From: Deltaproteobacteria bacterium
GTDB lineage: Bacteria > Myxococcota_A > UBA9160 > PR03
Length of the DNA: 64,000 bases
NCBI GenBank assembly: GCA_035063765.1
Contig: JAPSFT010000004.1
Coordinates: 186,001 to 250,000 of the forward strand
Reading direction: 5' to 3'
In this document: positions 57,670 to 64,000 of the stretch, piece after piece
How positions within the stretch are numbered: position 1 is the first letter of the stretch
Layout of the letters: the number at the start of each line of letters is the position of its first letter
Program-made: the position numbers and the translations under genes
Notes under the pieces: generated by a model
Seen by the model: the letters and a program-made list of their open reading frames with translations, nothing else
Databases searched by the model: none
Told to the model about the DNA's origin: nothing

Positions 57670-58188
57670 GTGACGGCGCGGGTCCACGGAGCGCTCGTCG
57701 ACGTCGAAGGGATCGGCGTGCTGCTCCTCGGACCGAGCGGGATCGGCAAGAGCGAGTGCGCTCTCGAGCTGGTGCGCCGGGGCCACCGGCTGGTGGCCGA
57801 CGACGTCGTGGTCCTGCGCCGCGAGGGTGACGGCCCCCTGATCGGGGAGACGCCGGAGCTGATCCGACACCACATGGAGCTGCGCGGCATCGGCATCGTG
57901 TTCGTCCCCGATCTGTTCGGGCCGGACTCGGTCCGCGATCGGACCGAGGTCGCCCTGGTGTGCCGGCTCGAGGCGTGGCGGCCCGACCTCGAGGTGGAGC
58001 GGGTGGGGCTCGAGCGGCCCGTCGAGACCTGGGAGGGCGTGGCGTTGCCCGCCCTGCGGCTTCCGGCGAGGCCGGCCGGCAGCCTGGCGACGCTCGTCGA
58101 GGTGGCGGTACGCGACCACTGCCTCCGGCGCTCCGGGCGCAGCGCCGCCGGCCGGCTGGACGCGCGCCTGCGCGGGGAGGACGCGTGA
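57670..58188 (+). CDS. hprK: HPr kinase/phosphorylase, catalytic domain only
   Basis: 172 residues from GTG 57670. It has the HprK P-loop GPSGIGKSE (Lys27) with VADDVVVLRR and the ELRGIGI signature in RHHMELRGIGIVF. The roughly 130-residue N-terminal domain of Gram-positive HprK is absent, as in alphaproteobacterial short forms. It would phosphorylate HPr on serine (Ser53 candidate in the HPr encoded here). Overlaps rapZ by GTGA. Confidence 0.92.
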   Translation: MTARVHGALVDVEGIGVLLLGPSGIGKSECALELVRRGHRLVADDVVVLRREGDGPLIGETPELIRHHMELRGIGIVFVPDLFGPDSVRDRTEVALVCRLEAWRPDLEVERVGLERPVETWEGVALPALRLPARPAGSLATLVEVAVRDHCLRRSGRSAAGRLDARLRGEDA

Positions 58189-59048
58189 GCCCGCGGATCG
58201 TGTTCGTGAGCGGCCTCTCCGGCAGCGGGCGGAGCACCGCGATGGGCGCGCTCGAGGATCTCGGCTTCTACGGGGTCGACAACCTCCCGCCGCAGCTGAT
58301 CGCGCAGTTCGTGGACCTGTGCGCGAAGGCGAGCCCGCCGATCCGCGACATCGCGCTCGCGCTCGACGCCCGCGAGGCGGCGTTCCTGAAGGGCTTCCCG
58401 GACGTGGTCGAGGCGATCCGCGCAACCGGCGCGCGCGTCGAGGTGCTGTTCCTCGACTGCGCCGACGAGGTGCTCGTGAACCGCTATCGCGAGACGCGGC
58501 GGGTCCACCCGCTCGCGCCCGGCGGGACCGTCGAGCAGGGCATCGCACGCGAGCGCGCGCTGCTCGAGGACGTCGCCCGACTCGCAGACTGGACCCTCGA
58601 CACCTCACAGCTCAACATCCACCAGCTCCGCGAGGCCGTGGTCCGGCTCGCGACCGGCGCCCAGCGGCGTTCGGTCGTGAACCTGCTCTCCTTCGGCTAC
58701 CGCTACGGCGTACCCCCCTCGGCGGAGCTGCTCTTCGACGTGCGCTTCCTGCGCAACCCGCACTTCGAGCCGGCGCTGCGCCCGCTCACCGGACTCGACG
58801 GCGAGGTCGCGAAGTTCGTCCTCGAGGATGCGCGCACCCGTGAGCTGATCGGCCGGCTGCGCGACTTCCTCGCCTACTCGCTCGGGCTCTACGATGCCGA
58901 GGGCAAGGCCTATCTCACGGTCGGGATCGGCTGCACCGGTGGCCGCCACCGCTCGGTGGCGGTTGCGGATGCGCTCGGCGAGCTGCTGCGCGAAGGCGGG
59001 CGCGAGGTGAACGTGCAACATCGGGACGTCGGGAAGGAAGCGGGATGA
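58185..59048 (+). CDS. rapZ: RapZ/YvcJ family protein with altered Walker A
   Basis: 287 residues. RapZ marks: VSGLSGSG near residues 9-15, LGFYGVDNLPPQLI, the LFLDCADEVLVNRYRETRRVHPL Walker-B-like region, and the C-terminal GIGCTGGRHRSVAVAD motif that binds GlmZ/GlmY RNA and GlcN6P in E. coli. The Walker A lysine is Arg16 (GSGRST) instead of the usual GSGKS. The C-terminal domain is intact. Family members control amino-sugar synthesis or cell-wall regulation. Overlaps both neighbours, so co-translated with hprK and the EIIA gene. Confidence 0.94.
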   Translation: MSPRIVFVSGLSGSGRSTAMGALEDLGFYGVDNLPPQLIAQFVDLCAKASPPIRDIALALDAREAAFLKGFPDVVEAIRATGARVEVLFLDCADEVLVNRYRETRRVHPLAPGGTVEQGIARERALLEDVARLADWTLDTSQLNIHQLREAVVRLATGAQRRSVVNLLSFGYRYGVPPSAELLFDVRFLRNPHFEPALRPLTGLDGEVAKFVLEDARTRELIGRLRDFLAYSLGLYDAEGKAYLTVGIGCTGGRHRSVAVADALGELLREGGREVNVQHRDVGKEAG

Positions 59049-59452
59049 CGGGCGTGGTGATCGTGACACACTACAGACTCGGTGAGGAGTTCCTCCAGGC
59101 GCTGCGGCTGATCGTCCCGGACGCGCCGCCGGTGCAGGCGGTCTCGATCGACCCGAAGCAGTCGGCCGACGAGATGCGCGAGGCGATCCAGCAGGCGCTG
59201 CGCCGCGCCGACGCAGGCGAAGGCGTCCTCGTGCTCACCGACATGTTCGGGGGCACGCCCTCGAACATCAGCCTCTCGTTCCTGGGCGAGCACCGGGTCG
59301 AGGTGGTGACGGGGCTGAACCTCCCGATGCTGATCAAGCTCGCGACCATGACGGAGAGGAAGCCCCTCGAGGAGCTCGCCGCGTTCATCAAGGACTACGG
59401 CCAGCGCAACATCCGGGTCGCGAGCGAGATCCTGCCGGAAGGGAAGCGGTGA
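59045..59452 (+). CDS. PTS EIIA component, mannose family
   Basis: 135 residues. Begins MTGVVIVTHYRLGEEFL with the phosphorylatable His9; VLVLTDMFGGTPSNISLSFL is the conserved mannose-class EIIA core. Mannose-type EIIB, EIIC and EIID genes are missing here, so it is probably a regulatory phosphoacceptor as in Geobacter-type clusters. ATG overlaps the rapZ stop, and its stop overlaps the HPr start. Confidence 0.93.
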   Translation: MTGVVIVTHYRLGEEFLQALRLIVPDAPPVQAVSIDPKQSADEMREAIQQALRRADAGEGVLVLTDMFGGTPSNISLSFLGEHRVEVVTGLNLPMLIKLATMTERKPLEELAAFIKDYGQRNIRVASEILPEGKR

Positions 59453-59754
59453 ACGCGGTGGCCTGCGAGGGCGAGTTCACGGTCCGCCGGGAGCTCGGGC
59501 TGCACGCCCGGCCCGCTGGCCGCTTCGTTGCGCTCGCGACGCGCTTTGCCGCCGACATCCAGGTGGCGCGCAGCGGCGGCGAGGACGAGTGGGTGAGCGG
59601 GCGCAGCGTGCTCTCGTTGCTCTCGCTCGGCGCGACCCGCGGGACCCGCCTGCGGGTGCGGGCCGTGGGCGCCGATGCGCCCGAGGCGATCGCCGCGCTC
59701 GGCCATCTGCTCGAAGAGGCGAGCGAGCCCGAGCCAGAGAGGGCACGCGGGTAG
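59449..59754 (+). CDS. ptsH: HPr family phosphocarrier protein
   Basis: 101 residues. Catalytic His19 in ELGLHARPAGRFV (His15 of standard HPr) and regulatory-serine candidate Ser53 in VSGRSVLSLLSLGA. The N-terminal and C-terminal ends are slightly extended. It carries phosphate from EI to the two EIIA proteins of this cluster and could be regulated by HprK. Start GTG 59449 in a GTGA overlap. Confidence 0.94.
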   Translation: MNAVACEGEFTVRRELGLHARPAGRFVALATRFAADIQVARSGGEDEWVSGRSVLSLLSLGATRGTRLRVRAVGADAPEAIAALGHLLEEASEPEPERARG

Positions 59755-59768
59755 GAGGACCCCACGCG

Positions 59769-61526
59769 ATGGCGTCCGGGCCGGACACGACGATCCTCGA
59801 CGGCGTCGCGGCGTCCCCCGGAATCGCGATCGGCCGGGCACGGGTCCTCGAGCGCGAGACGCTGGCGATCCCGGAGCGGCGCCTGGCGGAGCACGAGCGG
59901 GCGGCCGAGGTCGAGCGGCTGCTGCGCGCCGCCGCCCACGCGCAGGGGAGGCTCGCCTCGATCCAGCGTGCGGCGGCGGGCATCGAGCTGGTCGACGCCG
60001 TCTTCCGGAGCCAGCTCCTGATGCTCGAGGACCGCCAGTTCCTCGACGACGTCGCCCGCGGCATCCGGGAGGGCGGGGTCAACGCGGAGCTCGCGCTGCG
60101 CCGCCAGGGCGACCGGCTCCTGGGCCTCTTCGACGCGATGCACGACCCCTATCTGCGCGAGCGGCGCGAGGACGTCGAGTTCGCCGTGCGCCAGCTCCTG
60201 CTGAGCCTGCTCGGCCGGGAGCCGGCCGGCGTCGGCCGCCTCTGCGAGCCCACCGTGCTGGTCGCCGAGGACCTCTCGGCCGCCGAGATCGTCGAGCTCG
60301 ACCGCCGCCACGTGGTCGGCTTCGCGACCGGCGGGGGCGGGCACGCCTCGCACGCGGCGATTCTCGCCCGCTCCCTGGGACTGCCCGGCGTGGTGGGCCT
60401 CGGCGATGCCACCGGGGCGATCGGGGAGGGCGACCGGCTCGTGGTCGACGGGCGGAGCGGGCGCGTGCTGGTGCGTCCGCCCGAGGCGGCCGTGCGCGCC
60501 TACCTGGAGCGCGCGCGCGCCGAGCGCCAGCGCGCCTGCGCCCTGCTGCGGGGCGCCGACCTCCCTGCCGAGACGCGCGACGGCCGGCCGGTGGCGCTGC
60601 GGGCGAACCTCGAGAGCGTCGACGAGCTCGCGGGGCTGCGCCGGCACGGTGCGGAGGGCGTCGGTCTCTTCCGCACCGAGTTCCTGTTCCTGAACCGCAG
60701 CGACGCTCCCGGCGAGGCCGAGCAGGAGCGTCACTACCGCACCCTCCTGGCAGGCACGGCCCCGCATCCCGCCACGATCCGCACCGTCGACCTGGGCGGC
60801 GACAAGCTCCCAGGCGCGGGCGCCCGGCGCAGCGAGGCGAACCCTGCCCTCGGCCTGCGCGGCGTGCGCCTCGCGCAGGGGCACGCGGGCCTCTACGACG
60901 TGCAGCTCCGCGCGCTCCTGCGCGCGAGCCCGGCCGGGCGGCTGCGGATCCTGCTCCCGCTGGTGTCGGGAGTCGAGGAGGTCGTCGCGATCCGCGAGCG
61001 GCTCGCCGACCTGCGCAGCGGCCTCGAGGCCGAGGGCCGGGCGGTGGCGGCCGTCGAGCTCGGGGTGGTCGTCGAGACGCCCGCCGCCGCCGCCCTCGTC
61101 GACCTGCTGGCCTCCGAGGTGCAGTTCTTCTCGATCGGCACCAACGACCTCACCCAGTACACCCTCGCCGTGGACCGGGCCAACGAGGCGGTCGCCTATC
61201 TCTACGACGCCGGGCATCCCGCCGTGCTGCGCGCGATCCGCCGCGCGGTCGAGGTCGCCCACGCGGCCGGCCGGCCGATGGGGGTGTGCGGCGAGATGGC
61301 GGGCGCCGCGCTCTACACGCTGGTCCTGGTCGGCCTCGGCGTGGACGAGCTCTCGATGAACGCGGCCTCGATCCCGCTCGTGAAGCGGATCCTGCGCGGC
61401 ACCGGGTGGCCGGAGGCCGAGGCCCTCGCCGGCGAGGTGCTGGGCCTGCGGACGGCCGCCGAGGTGGCCGACCGCCTGCGCAAGGAGATGCGGCGGCGCT
61501 TCCCGGACGAGCTCGAGGCGGTTTGA
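59769..61526 (+). CDS. ptsI: PTS Enzyme I (phosphoenolpyruvate-protein phosphotransferase)
   Basis: 585 residues from ATG 59769. Swivel-domain active histidine His195 in ATGGGGHASHAAILARSLGLP; PEP-binding residues in GVGLFRTEFLFLNRSDAP, VETPAAAALVDLL, FSIGTNDLTQYTLAVDR, and the C-terminal cysteine in GVCGEMAG. GLGVDELSMNAASIP is the family signature. The usual G-G-R-T-S-H reads G-G-G-H-A-S-H. It phosphorylates HPr using PEP. Its stop lies in the -35 element of the metK promoter. Confidence 0.95.
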   Translation: MASGPDTTILDGVAASPGIAIGRARVLERETLAIPERRLAEHERAAEVERLLRAAAHAQGRLASIQRAAAGIELVDAVFRSQLLMLEDRQFLDDVARGIREGGVNAELALRRQGDRLLGLFDAMHDPYLRERREDVEFAVRQLLLSLLGREPAGVGRLCEPTVLVAEDLSAAEIVELDRRHVVGFATGGGGHASHAAILARSLGLPGVVGLGDATGAIGEGDRLVVDGRSGRVLVRPPEAAVRAYLERARAERQRACALLRGADLPAETRDGRPVALRANLESVDELAGLRRHGAEGVGLFRTEFLFLNRSDAPGEAEQERHYRTLLAGTAPHPATIRTVDLGGDKLPGAGARRSEANPALGLRGVRLAQGHAGLYDVQLRALLRASPAGRLRILLPLVSGVEEVVAIRERLADLRSGLEAEGRAVAAVELGVVVETPAAAALVDLLASEVQFFSIGTNDLTQYTLAVDRANEAVAYLYDAGHPAVLRAIRRAVEVAHAAGRPMGVCGEMAGAALYTLVLVGLGVDELSMNAASIPLVKRILRGTGWPEAEALAGEVLGLRTAAEVADRLRKEMRRRFPDELEAV

Positions 61527-61551
61527 GGGTCCGGCCGCGGTCCCGTAGAAT
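61523..61551 (+). promoter_or_regulatory. metK promoter
   Basis: TTGAGG at 61523-61528 and TAGAAT at 61546-61551 with a 17-base spacer, overlapping the ptsI stop. The expected leader is about 24 bases with a GGAGG ribosome site, too short for a SAM riboswitch. Confidence 0.6.
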
Positions 61552-61581
61552 GCCGCGCTCCCACGTTTCCGGAGGCCTTCC

Positions 61582-62745
61582 ATGCCCCGCTCGCTCTTCA
61601 CCTCCGAGTCGGTCTCGATGGGCCATCCCGACAAGATGTGCGACCAGATCTCGGACGCCGTCCTGGACGCGATCCTGGAGCAGGCCCCCACCTCCCGGGT
61701 CGCGTGCGAGACGCTCGCCAAGACCGGCTTCATCGTGCTCGCCGGGGAGGTGACGACCCGCGCCCGGGTCGAGTACGAGCACCTGGCACGCGCGGTCGTG
61801 CGCGACATCGGGTACACGGACTCGCGGATGGGCTTCGACGCCGACACCTGCGGCGTGCTGGTCGCCCTCGGCCAGCAGTCGCCCGACATCGCCCAGGGCG
61901 TCGACGAGGGCGAGGGCCTGCACAAGGAGCAGGGCGCCGGCGACCAGGGGATGATGTTCGGCTACGCCTGCGACGAGACGCCGGAGCTGATGCCGGCCCC
62001 GATCCGGCTCGCACACCGGATCATGGAGATGCAGCGCCAGCACTTCGAGGCCGGCACGATCGGGTGGCTGCGGCCCGACGCGAAGTCCCAGGTGACGGTC
62101 GAGTACGGCAGCGACGGCCGGCCCGGCCGGATCGACGCCGTGGTGCTCTCGACCCAGCACGACCCCGACGTCGGCTACGACAAGCTGCGCAAGACCCTGA
62201 TCGACGAGGTGATCCGCGCGGCGCTCCCCGGCACCCTCGTCGACGACAAGACGGTGTTCCACGTGAACCCGACCGGCCGCTTCGTGATCGGCGGCCCGAT
62301 GGGCGACGCCGGCCTCACCGGGCGCAAGATCATCGTCGACACCTACGGCGGGATGGGCCGCCACGGCGGGGGCGCCTTCTCGGGCAAGGACCCGACCAAG
62401 GTCGACCGCAGCGCCGCGTATGCCGCGCGCTGGGTCGCCAAGAACCTCGTCGCGGGGGGCGTCGCGAGCCGCTGCGAGGTGCAGCTCGCGTATGCGATCG
62501 GAGTTGCCGAGCCGGTCTCGATCCGGGTCGACACCTTCGGCACGAGCCGGCTCGAGGCCGGCGCGCTCGAGCGCCTCGTGCGCAAGCACTTCGACCTGAC
62601 GCCCAAGGGCATCGTCGACGGCCTGCGGCTGCTCCGGCCGATCTACCGGGCCACGTCGTATCACGGCCACTTCGGGCGCGAGGACCAGGGGTTCCCCTGG
62701 GAGGAGACCGGAAAGGCCGAGGCGCTGGCGCGCGACGCCGGATGA
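61582..62745 (+). CDS. metK: S-adenosylmethionine synthetase
   Basis: 387 residues with SAM synthetase motifs: [34 protein letters not shown] (ATP-binding) and [19 protein letters not shown] (P-loop-like). It makes SAM from methionine and ATP. GGAGG lies 7 bases before the ATG. The stop overlaps the start of the SpoIID-like gene (ATGA). Typical length; no anomalies. Confidence 0.97.
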   Translation: MPRSLFTSESVSMGHPDKMCDQISDAVLDAILEQAPTSRVACETLAKTGFIVLAGEVTTRARVEYEHLARAVVRDIGYTDSRMGFDADTCGVLVALGQQSPDIAQGVDEGEGLHKEQGAGDQGMMFGYACDETPELMPAPIRLAHRIMEMQRQHFEAGTIGWLRPDAKSQVTVEYGSDGRPGRIDAVVLSTQHDPDVGYDKLRKTLIDEVIRAALPGTLVDDKTVFHVNPTGRFVIGGPMGDAGLTGRKIIVDTYGGMGRHGGGAFSGKDPTKVDRSAAYAARWVAKNLVAGGVASRCEVQLAYAIGVAEPVSIRVDTFGTSRLEAGALERLVRKHFDLTPKGIVDGLRLLRPIYRATSYHGHFGREDQGFPWEETGKAEALARDAG

Positions 62746-63806
62746 GGCCGATCGGCGCGGCCCTCCTGCTGGCCCTGCTCGCCGGACCGGCGCGGGCCGA
62801 GGACGCCTCGATCCGCGTGCTCCTGCTCGACGGGGTGCGCAGCGTGAGCGTGCAGCCCGAGGGCGGGCGCGAGCGGCGGGTCGAGGCGGGCAGGGCCCTC
62901 CGGCTCCCCGGCCCGGGCCCGCACCAGGTCGAGGGGCGCCCCTACCGGGGCGTGGTCGAGATCGCCCCGCAGCCGGGCGGCAGGCTGCGCGTCCTGAACG
63001 AGCTCGCGCTCGAGGCCTACGTCGCCGGGACCCTGCTCGGCGAGGTGCACGAGAGCTGGGGCGAGGCCGTGCTCGAGGCCCAGGCCGTCGCGATCCGGAC
63101 CTACGCGCTCCACCGGCGCGCGCAGGCGGGGGCCCACGGATGGGACGTCGAGGCGGACACCCGCGGGCAGGTCTACCTCGGCCTCGCCGGCGAGAGCGAG
63201 GCCGCCTGGCGCGCGGTCCGCGCGACGCGCGGCCTGGTCCTGGCCTGGAACGGCGAGCTGATCCTGGCGGCTTTCCACGCCACGGCGGGCGGGCGGACCG
63301 CGAGCGCGGCCGAGGTCTGGGGCCGCCCGCTCCCGTACCTCGAGAGCGTGGCGGTCGAGGGCGAGGAGGTCTCGCCGGACACCTACTGGCGCGCGCGGGT
63401 CTCGAGCGACGAGCTGGCGGCGGCGGCAGCGGCGCTCGGCGCCGATGTCGGACGGCTCGAACGGATCGAGATCGCCGGACGGACCCCGAGCGGCCGCTGC
63501 GCCTCACTGCGGCTCCACGGCTCAGCGGGCGGCGCCGAGGTGACGGCCGCCGACCTGCGCCGGGCGCTCGGCGAGCGCCGCCTGCGCAGCACGCTCTTCG
63601 AGCTCCGCCCCGCCCCCGACGGGGTCGTCTTCGTCGGCTCCGGCCGGGGCCACGGGGTCGGGATGAGCCAGTGGGGCGCCCGCGCGATGGCCGAGCGCGG
63701 CGCCGGCTATCGCGCCATCCTCGGGCGCTTCTATCCCGGCGCGCGGGTCGTCCCGGTCCAGGCGATCGGGGCCGCCCACGCCGGCGCGAGAGGAGGGTCC
63801 TCGTGA
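62742..63806 (+). CDS. SpoIID/LytB domain protein
   Basis: 354 residues. A short signal peptide ([17 protein letters not shown]) is followed by the SpoIID domain: [39 protein letters not shown] with the catalytic glutamate region, [18 protein letters not shown], and the closing [34 protein letters not shown]. In Bacillus SpoIID cleaves peptidoglycan glycan strands; in non-sporulating Gram-negatives it is a periplasmic amidase-enhancer-like lytic enzyme. Coupled to metK upstream and yajC downstream by four-base overlaps. Confidence 0.92.
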   Translation: MRPIGAALLLALLAGPARAEDASIRVLLLDGVRSVSVQPEGGRERRVEAGRALRLPGPGPHQVEGRPYRGVVEIAPQPGGRLRVLNELALEAYVAGTLLGEVHESWGEAVLEAQAVAIRTYALHRRAQAGAHGWDVEADTRGQVYLGLAGESEAAWRAVRATRGLVLAWNGELILAAFHATAGGRTASAAEVWGRPLPYLESVAVEGEEVSPDTYWRARVSSDELAAAAAALGADVGRLERIEIAGRTPSGRCASLRLHGSAGGAEVTAADLRRALGERRLRSTLFELRPAPDGVVFVGSGRGHGVGMSQWGARAMAERGAGYRAILGRFYPGARVVPVQAIGAAHAGARGGSS

Positions 63807-64000
63807 ACGCGCTTGCCCTGGCGATCGTCCTCCAGGCGGAGGGCGCCACGCCCGGCGCGCCGTCGCCGTTCGGGTTCCTGATGCCGATGGTGCTCATCTT
63901 CGGGATCTTCTACCTGCTCCTGATCCGCCCCCAGCAGAAGCGTCAGCGCGAGCACGAGCAGATGCTGAAGGCCGTCGGCCGCGGCGACCGGGTCGTCACG
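63803..64000 (+). CDS. yajC: preprotein translocase subunit YajC, 3' end outside window
   Basis: 66 codons are visible from GTG 63803 with a strong GAGGAGGGT ribosome site: an N-terminal segment, one membrane helix (FLMPMVLIFGIFYLLLI) and the family motif RPQQKRQREHEQML followed by VGRGDRVVT. YajC joins SecDF to the SecYEG translocon. The gene is cut by the window edge; secD and secF are expected next. Confidence 0.93.
   Translation, partial: MNALALAIVLQAEGATPGAPSPFGFLMPMVLIFGIFYLLLIRPQQKRQREHEQMLKAVGRGDRVVT

Noticed and set aside
56069-58237. A 722-codon minus-strand frame opposite rpoN-ptsN-hprK
   Set aside because: The plus-strand genes carry complete family signatures and overlaps; the antisense frame shows none.
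61552-61581. SAM riboswitch upstream of metK
   Set aside because: The leader predicted from the promoter is only about 24 bases and holds just a ribosome site.

Overview
The window is a very GC-rich bacterial chromosome segment, dense with genes that carry strong GC3 bias and often overlap as ATGA/GTGA. The content suggests a Gram-negative, free-living aerobe of the old deltaproteobacterial assemblage (Myxococcota/Binatota-like; lineage is an inference). The support is an lptC-lptA-lptB-rpoN-ptsN-hprK-rapZ-EIIA-HPr-EI run, PEP-CTERM proteins, a TonB system, an MtrA/MtrB-type cytochrome-porin pair, an AlkB hydroxylase and many acyl-CoA and SDR enzymes. No tRNA, rRNA, CRISPR array, insertion sequence or phage gene was recognised.

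Layout. 1-12.7 kb: a DUF188 end, a two-subunit acyl-CoA dehydrogenase operon, phosphate uptake (DUF47-Pit), a cyclase with an acetoacetate-decarboxylase-like protein, an ECF sigma operon (sigma, DUF3619, small acidic protein, DUF3106), an 11-residue-repeat secreted protein, a thiolase-crotonase pair, ApaG with a nuclease-fold protein, and an HPF-like protein with a basic tail. 12.8-16.6 kb: topoisomerase IV. 16.7-25.4 kb: GH13 glucosidase, EVE protein, a MarR regulator divergent from a TonB receptor and TonB, a dienelactone hydrolase-like enzyme, an alkyltransferase-like protein, and AlkB divergent from TetR over two identical-architecture operators. 25.4-31.5 kb: a PEP-CTERM relic, RecQ, a PEP-CTERM nuclease-fold protein, an SDR, a phosphotransferase and a second PEP-CTERM protein.

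31.4-37.8 kb holds TetR, a periplasmic PQQ dehydrogenase, a decaheme cytochrome and an outer-membrane MtrB-type barrel on one strand, a possible trans-envelope electron route. 37.8-53.6 kb is accessory metabolism with two gene relics, an unusual DMT transporter-dipeptidase fusion, three consecutive SDR genes, PLP enzymes and a Crp/Fnr regulator. 53.6-64 kb is the LPS-export/RpoN/regulatory-PTS block, then metK, a SpoIID-like protein and the start of yajC. No sugar permease (EIIB/C) is present here, so this PTS is probably regulatory.

A recurring pattern is a TANNNT-like -10 hexamer ending only 6-10 nt before the start codon of many first genes. It suggests frequent leaderless or near-leaderless transcripts, and it also corrects two start sites (6588 and 41103).
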